Below, piece by piece: positions 1 through 6,206 of a stretch of DNA of 64,000 nucleotides. The notes beneath the pieces are model-generated. The model saw only the letters and a program-made list of their open reading frames with translations, was not told the origin of the DNA and did not search any database. The translations under genes were made by a program, and so were the position numbers. The stretch comes from Firmicutes bacterium UBA5559 (GTDB taxonomy: Bacteria > Bacillota > Clostridia > Peptostreptococcales > Anaerovoracaceae): NCBI GenBank assembly GCA_002425705.1, contig DIMT01000001.1, positions 5,653-69,652 of the forward strand, read 5' to 3'. Numbering within the stretch: the stretch's first letter is position 1; each line of letters opens with the position of its first letter.

Positions 1-55
1 GAGCAGCTGATTTGTAATCAGCAGGTTGGGGGTTCGATTCCCTCCACCAGCTCCA
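1..55 (+). tRNA. tRNA-Thr (TGT), 5' truncated by window edge
   Basis: The D-arm end, anticodon arm, T arm, 3' acceptor strand and CCA are present. A five-pair anticodon stem encloses a loop with anticodon TGT, which reads ACA threonine codons. The 5' acceptor strand lies before the window. CCA is genomically encoded. Confidence 0.9.
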
Positions 56-70
56 TATACAATTTAATCT

Positions 71-155
71 GGAGGGATTCCCGAGTGGCTAAAGGGGGCG
101 GACTGTAAATCCGTTAGCTGAGCTTTCGGTGGTTCGAATCCACCTCCCTCCACCA
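71..155 (+). tRNA. tRNA-Tyr (GTA)
   Basis: A seven-pair acceptor stem (ggaggga with tccctcc) and encoded CCA are visible. The anticodon loop ctgtaaa gives GTA, and a long variable arm is present, as expected of bacterial tRNA-Tyr. Confidence 0.95.
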
Positions 156-170
156 ATTTTATCTTTTTAT

Positions 171-245
171 GCGGAAGTGGCTCAGGGGTAGAGCATCGCC
201 TTGCCAAGGCGAGGGTCGCGAGTTCGAATCTCGTCTTCCGCTCCA
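171..245 (+). tRNA. tRNA-Gly (GCC)
   Basis: The acceptor stem gcggaag pairs with cttccgc, the anticodon stem tcgcc with ggcga, and the loop ttgccaa gives GCC. Discriminator T and CCA are encoded. It is the first of two adjacent Gly isoacceptors. Confidence 0.95.
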
Positions 246-253
246 TTTTTTCT

Positions 254-327
254 GCGGATGTCGTACAATGGTAGTACTTCAGCCTTCCAAGCTGATAGCG
301 CGGGTTCGATTCCCGCCATCCGCTCCA
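254..327 (+). tRNA. tRNA-Gly (TCC)
   Basis: The acceptor stem gcggatg pairs with catccgc. The anticodon stem tcagc/gctga encloses cttccaa, giving anticodon TCC. CCA is encoded. Confidence 0.95.
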
Positions 328-337
328 TTTTTTTTAA

Positions 338-414
338 GGGCTCATAGCTCAGTTGGATAGAGCAACGGCCTTCTAAGCCGTGTGTCCGGGGTTCGAATCC
401 CTGTGGGCTCGCCA
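338..414 (+). tRNA. tRNA-Arg (TCT)
   Basis: The anticodon stem acggc/gccgt encloses cttctaa, giving TCT for AGA codons. The acceptor stem includes G-U pairs. Discriminator G and CCA are encoded. Confidence 0.93.
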
Positions 415-427
415 CACTTTTTTAGAA

Positions 428-503
428 TGGGGTATAGCCAAGCCGGTAAGGCAACGGACTTTGACTCCGTCATTCGTAGGTTCGAGTCCTGCTACCCCAG
501 CCA
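428..503 (+). tRNA. tRNA-Gln (TTG)
   Basis: The acceptor begins with U (tggggta pairing with taccccA), which is typical of tRNA-Gln. The anticodon loop ctttgac gives TTG. CCA is encoded. Confidence 0.95.
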
Positions 504-507
504 TTAT

Positions 508-583
508 GACCCATTAGCTCAGTCGGTAGAGCACTTGACTTTTAATCAAGGTGTCCCGCGTTCGAGTCGCGGATGGGTCACCA
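508..583 (+). tRNA. tRNA-Lys (TTT)
   Basis: The acceptor gacccat pairs with atgggtc, the anticodon stem cttga with tcaag, and the loop cttttaa gives TTT. CCA is encoded. Confidence 0.95.
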
Positions 584-617
584 ATTTAACCAAATATGGA
601 TGTAGTAGAACTCATAC

Positions 618-707
<90 letters not shown>

Positions 708-730
708 TAGAATACCGATTCGACTCATAT

Positions 731-821
731 GGAGAAGTACTCAAGAGGCTCAAGAGGACGGTTTGCTAAACCGTTAGACCGGGTAACTGGTGCATGGGTT
801 CGAATCCCATCTTCTCCGCCA
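731..821 (+). tRNA. tRNA-Ser (GCT)
   Basis: This is a second class II serine tRNA with a long variable arm. The anticodon stem acggt/accgt encloses ttgctaa, giving GCT for AGC/AGU codons. Discriminator G and CCA are encoded. Confidence 0.95.
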
Positions 822-828
822 TATACAT

Positions 829-904
829 AGGGGTATAGCTCAGCTGGTAGAGCGATAGTCTCCAAAACTATGCGCCGTGGGTTCAAGTCCTACTACCCCT
901 GCCA
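829..904 (+). tRNA. tRNA-Trp (CCA)
   Basis: The acceptor aggggta pairs with tacccct, and the anticodon stem atagt/actat encloses ctccaaa, giving anticodon CCA. Discriminator G and the 3' CCA are encoded. Confidence 0.95.
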
Positions 905-932
905 TTTTCTTTAACTAGAATGTCCGACACAA

Positions 933-1009
933 CGGGGTGTAGCGCAGCTTGGTAGCGCAACTGGTTTGGGACCAGTGGGCCGCGGGTTCAAATCCTGCCA
1001 CCCCGACCA
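933..1009 (+). tRNA. tRNA-Pro (TGG)
   Basis: The acceptor cggggtg pairs with caccccg, starting with C as usual for tRNA-Pro. The anticodon stem actgg/ccagt encloses tttggga, giving TGG. CCA is encoded. Confidence 0.95.
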
Positions 1010-1019
1010 TTTAAGGCCT

Positions 1020-1096
1020 GGGCCATTAGCTCAGTTGGTCAGAGCATCCGGCTCATAACCGGCAGGTCCCGGGTTCAAGTCCCTGATGGCCCACCA
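1020..1096 (+). tRNA. tRNA with CAT anticodon (elongator Met or Ile2)
   Basis: The acceptor gggccat pairs with atggccc and the loop ctcataa gives CAT. It lacks the GGG/CCC anticodon stem of initiator tRNA, so it is elongator Met or a lysidine-modified Ile2; I cannot separate the two by eye. Two stem positions appear mispaired: the base of the anticodon stem (T-C) and the second pair of the T stem (C-T). Confidence 0.85.
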
Positions 1097-1099
1097 TTT

Positions 1100-1175
1100 G
1101 CCCAGTTAGCTCAGTCGGTAGAGCAGTAGACTGAAAATCTACGTGTCCTTGGTTCAATTCCGAGACTGGGCACCA
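1100..1175 (+). tRNA. tRNA-Phe (GAA)
   Basis: The acceptor gcccagt pairs with actgggc, the anticodon stem gtaga with tctac, and the loop ctgaaaa gives GAA. CCA is encoded. It is the last tRNA of the cluster and is followed by a terminator. Confidence 0.95.
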
Positions 1176-1187
1176 CAAAAAAAGTAG

Positions 1188-1223
1188 CATCTCGCAGACA
1201 TTTGTCCGAGGTGTTATTTTTTT
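1188..1223 (+). terminator. Rho-independent terminator of the tRNA cluster
   Basis: catctcg pairs with cgaggtg, and after a two-base bulge gac pairs with gtc around an ATTT loop. The hairpin is followed by a T-rich tract. It sits just after tRNA-Phe and before the convergent sigma-54 activator. Confidence 0.8.
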
Positions 1224-1260
1224 GTTTTTCTCAAGAATTCGTCATGAAAAAGGACCGGCT

Positions 1261-2700
1261 TCAGCCGATCCCCAGTTCTCTTATGCGCCGGTATAAAGTG
1301 GATTCACTGATATCCAGCAGTTCCGCCGCCTGACGTTTGCCGGCCAGGCTGGTTCCCGTCTCTCTCAGGAGCTGACGGATGATCTCTTCCTGGAACCGAT
1401 CGGTCCGTTCCTTCAAAGTGCCGTATTCTTCGGAAGGCCGGTTCCTGGGAGAACGGATTCGGTCGGGAAGATTAGCCAGCGTGATCCGGCTTCCGGACTC
1501 CATGTTGACAGCGAATTCCACCGTATTCTCCAGTTCCCGGACGTTGCCCGGCCAGTGGTAGGCCAAAAGGGCCTGCTCTGCTTCTTCGGAAAATCCGTGG
1601 ATGGCTTTTCCAAGCCGGACAGAAAATTTTTCCAGAGCGAATTCCAGCAGGGGAGCGATATCCTCCGGACGTTCTCGAAGGGGAGGGATCCGAAGGGGTA
1701 TGACGTTGAGCCGAAAATAGAGATCTTCCCGGAATTCCCTGGTTTCAATCATGGATTCCAGATCCTTGTTGGTAGCAGCGATGATCCGGACGTCCACCGG
1801 TACCGGTTCGGTCCCCCCGATTCGGTCAATCTGACGGCTTTGAATGGCGGAAAGGAGTTTGACCTGCAGATGGAGGGGCATGTCACCGATTTCATCCAGG
1901 AATATAGTGCCCTGATTGGCAATTTCAAACTTCCCCAGTTTCCCGCTCCGGTCTGCACCGGTAAAGGCTCCCCGCTCATAACCGAAGAGTTCGCTCTCAA
2001 GAAGCATCTCCGGGATAGCACCGCAGTTGATGGAGATAAAGGGATGCTCCTTCCGATGGCTGGAGCTGTGGATGGAACGGGCAAAAAGCTCTTTTCCTGT
2101 TCCGCTTTCCCCGGTAATCAGAACGGTGGAATCACTGGAGGCTACCTGCAGGGCCCGGAGTTTCACGTCATGGATTTCTCGGCTGATGCCGATAATCCCC
2201 ATAAAGCCCTTGCTGTCGGCGACCGTTGAGAGCATGGAATCCAGGGTGATCCGCATAGTGTCATTAACGGAAGCCATAGCCAGCTTACTGGCAATCAGGT
2301 CAGCCATGATCCGAAGAAAGGGAATCAGGCTGTCCTGCCGGTGAAGGATATTATCCCGCTGTTCTTCCGTAAAAGCGACCAGGCCGATCAGACCGGCTAC
2401 CTGGCCTTCCAGCCGGATGGGACAGCAGATTTCCGCCAGTTCCCCTTCCTCCGGATTGTAAAGGGGGTCGGAGACCGGATCGGAGCAGATATATTCCGCA
2501 CCGGTTTTCAGCAGCCGGGCGTAGATGAAATTGGAATCCAGATCCCCCATTTCCTCATAAGTGCCGATTTTTTCTGTGTATCGGCCGGTTCCTCCTATGA
2601 TTTCCAATGCATCATCCACGATTTCCGTTTCGATGTCCAGGGCTGCGGTAATGGCCTCGGCCACCTTCTGTACCGTATCCCGGATAAATGCCAATCGCAT
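1261..2700 (-). CDS. Sigma-54 interacting transcriptional activator
   Basis: A 479-residue enhancer-binding protein that would remodel sigma-54 RNA polymerase to open -24/-12 promoters. The N-terminal ~150 residues look like a GAF-type sensor with several cysteines (an ICCP segment). The central AAA+ domain carries Walker A GESGTGKE, the sigma-54 contact loop GAFTGA, Walker B GTIFLDEIGDM and an arginine-finger region. The C-terminus is a Fis-type helix-turn-helix ending SESTLYRRIRELG. There is no response-regulator receiver domain, so control is probably by direct ligand sensing. No operon partner is in the window; it diverges from tdk with overlapping promoters. Its targets are unknown. Confidence 0.9.
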   Translation of the reverse strand: MRLAFIRDTVQKVAEAITAALDIETEIVDDALEIIGGTGRYTEKIGTYEEMGDLDSNFIYARLLKTGAEYICSDPVSDPLYNPEEGELAEICCPIRLEGQVAGLIGLVAFTEEQRDNILHRQDSLIPFLRIMADLIASKLAMASVNDTMRITLDSMLSTVADSKGFMGIIGISREIHDVKLRALQVASSDSTVLITGESGTGKELFARSIHSSSHRKEHPFISINCGAIPEMLLESELFGYERGAFTGADRSGKLGKFEIANQGTIFLDEIGDMPLHLQVKLLSAIQSRQIDRIGGTEPVPVDVRIIAATNKDLESMIETREFREDLYFRLNVIPLRIPPLRERPEDIAPLLEFALEKFSVRLGKAIHGFSEEAEQALLAYHWPGNVRELENTVEFAVNMESGSRITLANLPDRIRSPRNRPSEEYGTLKERTDRFQEEIIRQLLRETGTSLAGKRQAAELLDISESTLYRRIRELGIG

Positions 2701-2777
2701 GGAACTCTCCTTTCCGGTCCCCGGCTATGGGCGAATGCCGGATGGACTCAATTCCCGCAGTTGGGGAAGCTCCATCC

Positions 2778-2806
2778 ATTATAATCCAGGTTGTCAGATT
2801 TGACAA
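2778..2806 (-). promoter_or_regulatory. Sigma-A type promoter of the sigma-54 activator gene
   Basis: Read on the minus strand, TTGTCA is separated by 17 bp from a perfect TATAAT. The -35 shares bases with the -35 of the divergent tdk promoter. Confidence 0.7.
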
Positions 2807-2828
2807 TAGCGGGGGAATGGGGTAGAAT
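2800..2828 (+). promoter_or_regulatory. Sigma-A type promoter of tdk
   Basis: TTGACA is followed after 17 bp by TAGAAT, about 30 bp before the tdk ribosome binding site. Its -35 overlaps the divergent promoter's -35 at 2801-2805. Confidence 0.75.
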
Positions 2829-2866
2829 ATTCCTGCTATCCTAACAACAGAAACAGGAGGAAAAAA

Positions 2867-3445
2867 TTGGCACAATTATATTACCGATACAGTACCATGA
2901 ATGCGGGAAAATCCATAGAACTGATCAAAGTAGCCTATAATTACGAGGAACGGGGGAAGCGGGTCCTGACCCTGGTGCCCAGCGTGGACGACCGATACGG
3001 CAAGGGGGTCATCACCTCCCGGATCGGCATTCAGCGGGAAGCGGAGATGGTTTCTCCGGAAACCAATATTCTGGAACTCTTTCTTCGGGAAAATAAAAAA
3101 GCACCCATCGACTGTGTTCTGATCGATGAATGCCAGTTTTTGAACAAGCAGCATGTCCAGCAGCTGGTGGAAATCGTAGACAGCTGTGATGTGCCGGTAT
3201 TGGCCTACGGGCTGAAGAACGACTTCCGGAATGAGCTTTTTGAAGGCTCCTATTACATGCTGGTTTATGCGGACAAAATCGAAGAAATCAAGACCATCTG
3301 CTGGTGCGGCCGGAAGGCTACCATGGTAGCCCGGATCGTTGACGGGAAATTCGTCAAGCAGGGGGAACAGATTCTGGTGGGAGGAAACGACATGTATGTG
3401 TCCCTCTGCCGGAAACACTACAACGACGGAAGGCTGGGGGAATGA
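2867..3445 (+). CDS. tdk: Thymidine kinase
   Basis: Phosphorylates thymidine to dTMP with ATP in the pyrimidine salvage pathway. The 192-residue protein has the P-loop TMNAGKS at residues 10-16, the general-base motif IDECQF near residues 86-91, and zinc ligands CWC near 145 and CRKH near 183. The start is TTG, preceded by AGGAGG at 2855-2860; no ATG fits the N-terminus. The N-terminus MAQLYYRYS and the CxC zinc pair resemble the enterobacterial type more than the CxxC Bacillus type as I remember them. It is a single-gene unit with its own promoter and a terminator whose hairpin loop contains the stop codon. Confidence 0.95.
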   Translation: MAQLYYRYSTMNAGKSIELIKVAYNYEERGKRVLTLVPSVDDRYGKGVITSRIGIQREAEMVSPETNILELFLRENKKAPIDCVLIDECQFLNKQHVQQLVEIVDSCDVPVLAYGLKNDFRNELFEGSYYMLVYADKIEEIKTICWCGRKATMVARIVDGKFVKQGEQILVGGNDMYVSLCRKHYNDGRLGE

Positions 3446-3460
3446 ACCCCGGCTTTTTTT
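3432..3460 (+). terminator. Terminator overlapping the tdk stop
   Basis: ggctgggg pairs with ccccggct (with G-U pairs) around a loop holding the TGA stop, followed by seven Ts. The T tract runs into the end of the convergent yhcC-like gene. Confidence 0.7.
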
Positions 3461-4343
3461 AATATCCGACCAGCCCGCCGTTTTTTTTCTTTTCGGCTAG
3501 TCTTTTATTGATGCTGTTCAGAATGGTCCGCTTCTGGTAGCTCCATTCGGGAGAAATCAGCAGTTTCCGGGGTACGTCTCCCGTAATCCGGTGAATGGTA
3601 ATACCCGGGGGAACCCGCAGGATGGCCTCTGCCGCCAAATCCACATAATCTTCCATGTTTTGGAAGGAAACATAATCGGGAACCGTTTCGGCCAGGGCGG
3701 AGCCCCTTACCAGGTTCAGCATATGAAATTTGATGCCAAAGATGGGGCCGTCGCATACGTAATCCACGGATTGAAGCATCTGCTCCCGGGTTTCGCCGGG
3801 GAGGCCAAAGATCAGGTGGGTTACGATCCGGATTCCCCGGGATGCCAGATTTTTAACGGCATCATCATAAACGGGAAGGGGATAGCAACGGTTTATACGG
3901 TCAGCAGTGCCTTCGTGGATGGTCTGGAGCCCCAGCTCCACCCATAAAAAGGTTCGCTGATTCAGTTCCTCCAGGTAATCCAGAACCTCATCCGGGAGGC
4001 AGTCGGGTCGGGTGGCCACCACCAGTCCCACCACGCCCGGCCAGCTCAGAGCGGCTTCAAACTTTTCCTTTAGCACAGCCAGGGGAGCATAAGTATTGGT
4101 ATGACACTGAAAATAAGCCAGATAACGGGAATCCGGCCATTTTTCCGAAAGGAGCCGGATCTGATCCGGGATGCTGCTGGCCAACTCCCCACTGCCGTGG
4201 GGGGAGCAAAAACTACAGCCGCCCCAGCTCAGGCTGCCGTCCCGATTGGGACAGGTGAATCCCCCGTCGATGGAAAGCTTGACCACCCGAACGCCGAAAC
4301 GTTCCTGTAAAAAAGTGCCTATGGTGTAAAACTGATTCTGCAA
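3459..4343 (-). CDS. YhcC-type (TIGR01212) radical SAM protein
   Basis: A 294-residue radical SAM enzyme. The cluster cysteines are at about C31, C43 and C46 in CPNRDG...CSFC, a spacing characteristic of the YhcC/TIGR01212 group, which is distantly related to the radical domain of Elp3. The body is a partial TIM barrel with TRPDC and a GLPGET motif. The biochemical role of this family is not settled, so no reaction is assigned. It diverges from queH with a short palindrome between them, and its 3' end meets the tdk terminator. Confidence 0.85.
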   Translation of the reverse strand: MQNQFYTIGTFLQERFGVRVVKLSIDGGFTCPNRDGSLSWGGCSFCSPHGSGELASSIPDQIRLLSEKWPDSRYLAYFQCHTNTYAPLAVLKEKFEAALSWPGVVGLVVATRPDCLPDEVLDYLEELNQRTFLWVELGLQTIHEGTADRINRCYPLPVYDDAVKNLASRGIRIVTHLIFGLPGETREQMLQSVDYVCDGPIFGIKFHMLNLVRGSALAETVPDYVSFQNMEDYVDLAAEAILRVPPGITIHRITGDVPRKLLISPEWSYQKRTILNSINKRLAEKKKNGGLVGY

Positions 4344-4364
4344 AATTTAACCTCTTTCCTTGAA

Positions 4365-4385
4365 AAATAAGCCTTTGGCTTATTT
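4365..4385. promoter_or_regulatory. Palindrome between yhcC-like gene and queH (candidate operator)
   Basis: A perfect 9-bp inverted repeat (aaataagcc / ggcttattt) with a TTT centre overlaps the first two bases of the queH -35 box and lies 21 bp from the start of the divergent gene. No T tract follows on the plus strand, so an operator is as likely as a terminator. Confidence 0.45.
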
Positions 4386-4411
4386 GCAACCGACCATTTC
4401 TATGATATAAT
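4384..4411 (+). promoter_or_regulatory. Promoter of queH
   Basis: TTGCAA, a 16-bp spacer and a perfect TATAAT. The predicted transcript starts near 4418, which argues against an upstream GTG start at 4426 for queH. Confidence 0.65.
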
Positions 4412-4458
4412 ATTTTGCATGAATTGTGAACCAAAATCCTGAAAAGGGGGAATCCTTT

Positions 4459-5145
4459 TTGACTGAAGATAAAAAATGCAAGCCCTCCAACGGGGTCCTG
4501 ACAGAAGGTCGGGAAAACCGTTTCGGGTATTTTGCAGAGGGGGATCAACGGTCCCTCCGGGTGGAAAAAACTGGTCTTCTGCTCCACAGCTGCTGTGGAC
4601 CCTGCAGCACCTCGGTCATCGAGCGGATGGCCCGGAAATATAAGATTACCGTTTTTTTCTATAATCCCAACATCACTCATCGGGAAGAATACCTGAAACG
4701 GAAGGAAACCCAGATACAATTCCTGGAAAGCTATAACCTGAAGCTCCCCCCCGAGGATCACATAACCTTCCTGGAGGGGCCCTACGATACAGAATCTTTC
4801 CTGGATGCCTCCAAGGGAATGGAGGAGGAACCAGAGGGGGGGAAACGCTGTACCGCCTGTTTCTGGCTTCGGCTGGAAAAGACTGCCGAGACTGCCCGGT
4901 TGACAGGAAACGACTGTTTTGCCACAACCCTGGCGGTAAGTCCCCGGAAGAATTTTCTGCTGATTACCCGAATCGGTCAGGATTTAGCCCTTCGATACGG
5001 CCTTACCTATATCGCCGAAGATTTCCGAAAAAAAGCCAGTTATCAGCGAAGCGTGGAAATGGCCAGGGAATACCGCTTGTATCGCCAGCGATTCTGCGGA
5101 TGCGAGTATTCCAGGCGGCCGGATTCGGAGGAACCGGAAAAATAA
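4459..5145 (+). CDS. queH: Epoxyqueuosine reductase QueH
   Basis: Catalyses the last step of queuosine synthesis, reducing epoxyqueuosine in tRNA; QueH is the iron-sulfur enzyme that replaces QueG in many bacteria. The sequence shows the paired-cysteine motifs HSCCGPCS, CTACFWLRL and a C-terminal FCGCEYS, the expected metal ligands. I place the start at TTG 4459 because AAGGGGG lies 9 to 15 bp upstream, giving 228 residues; an in-frame GTG at 4426 has no ribosome binding site and almost no leader. The first 40 residues are not conserved-looking. asnA follows after 35 nt without a clear promoter and may be cotranscribed. Confidence 0.9.
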   Translation: MTEDKKCKPSNGVLTEGRENRFGYFAEGDQRSLRVEKTGLLLHSCCGPCSTSVIERMARKYKITVFFYNPNITHREEYLKRKETQIQFLESYNLKLPPEDHITFLEGPYDTESFLDASKGMEEEPEGGKRCTACFWLRLEKTAETARLTGNDCFATTLAVSPRKNFLLITRIGQDLALRYGLTYIAEDFRKKASYQRSVEMAREYRLYRQRFCGCEYSRRPDSEEPEK

Positions 5146-5180
5146 TCAATAATCTTAAAAAAAAATAAAGGAGAAAATAT

Positions 5181-6191
5181 ATGTCGAAAGTAACGCTTCC
5201 AGAAAACTATTCCCCGGTGATCGATCTGATGGAAAGTCAGCGAGCCATTAAGAAGGTCAAGGACTTTTTCCAGCAGGAACTGGCTTACGGTCTGAATCTG
5301 CGCCGAGTCACCGCCCCTCTTTTCGTTACCCCCGAAAGCGGCCTCAACGATAATCTGAACGGGGTGGAACGAACCGTCAGCTTTACGCTAAAGGATATGG
5401 ACGAGCAGAAGGTTGAAGTGGTCCAGTCCCTGGCCAAATGGAAACGGATGGCCTTGGGGAAGTACGGCATCCAGCCGGGCAACGGCATCTATACCGACAT
5501 GAATGCCATTCGGAGGGACGAGGAATTTGACAATCTCCATTCCGCCTATGTGGATCAGTGGGACTGGGAAAAGGTCATTACCAGAGATCAGCGGACCGAT
5601 GCTTACCTGGAAGAAACGGTGGTAACCATCTACAATGCCCTGAAAAACCTGGGGGATTACGTGAACCGTCTGTATCGGGACATCCAGACAGAATTGCCTA
5701 ATGAGATTTATTTCGTCACCACTCAGGAACTGGAGGACCGGTATCCGGATCTGACCCCCAAGCAGAGGGAGGATGCCATCACCGAAGAAAAGCGGGCCGT
5801 CTTCATTAAAAAAATCGGCGGGAAGCTGAAATCCGGAGAGAGACACGATGGAAGAGCCCCCGACTATGATGATTGGGAATTGAACGGGGACATTGTTTTA
5901 TGGAACGATATCCTGGGCTGTTCCTTCGAAATTTCCTCCATGGGCATTCGGGTGGATGAAGAAGCCATGGAACGCCAGCTCACCCTGGCTTCCGCTCTGG
6001 ATCGGAAAGAACTGGCCTTTCATAAAGCCATCTTAAACAAGGAACTGCCTTACTCCGTCGGTGGCGGAATCGGCCAGAGCCGGCTGTGCATGTACTTCCT
6101 GCGAAAAGCCCACATCGGCGAGGTCCAGGTTTCAGTCTGGCCCGAGGACATGGTGGAAACCTGCAGGAACAATAATATCCATCTTCTCTAG
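5181..6191 (+). CDS. asnA: Aspartate-ammonia ligase (AsnA)
   Basis: ATP-dependent formation of asparagine from aspartate and ammonia. The 336-residue protein matches AsnA along its length: the start region (MESQRAIKKVKDFF), the GLNDNLNGVERTV segment, the RDEEFDNLHSAYVDQWDWEK active-site segment, and the GGGIGQSRL motif near the end typical of class II synthetase-like folds. The ribosome binding site AAAGGAGA precedes ATG. priA follows after 15 nt. There is no room for a T-box between queH and asnA, so specific asparagine control is not visible here. Confidence 0.97.
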   Translation: MSKVTLPENYSPVIDLMESQRAIKKVKDFFQQELAYGLNLRRVTAPLFVTPESGLNDNLNGVERTVSFTLKDMDEQKVEVVQSLAKWKRMALGKYGIQPGNGIYTDMNAIRRDEEFDNLHSAYVDQWDWEKVITRDQRTDAYLEETVVTIYNALKNLGDYVNRLYRDIQTELPNEIYFVTTQELEDRYPDLTPKQREDAITEEKRAVFIKKIGGKLKSGERHDGRAPDYDDWELNGDIVLWNDILGCSFEISSMGIRVDEEAMERQLTLASALDRKELAFHKAILNKELPYSVGGGIGQSRLCMYFLRKAHIGEVQVSVWPEDMVETCRNNNIHLL

Positions 6192-6206
6192 AGGAACAGG
6201 AGCATC

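Noticed and set aside
1555..2229. 224-codon plus-strand ORF opposite the sigma-54 activator
   Set aside because: It is antisense to a well-conserved gene and shows no domain pattern or ribosome binding site.
1261..2866. Sigma-54 (-24/-12) promoter near the activator
   Set aside because: No convincing TGGCAC-N5-TTGC pattern was found near the gene or at its neighbours; both local promoters look sigma-A type.
4426..4458. GTG start for queH
   Set aside because: No ribosome binding site and almost no leader after the predicted transcription start; TTG 4459 has AAGGGGG upstream.
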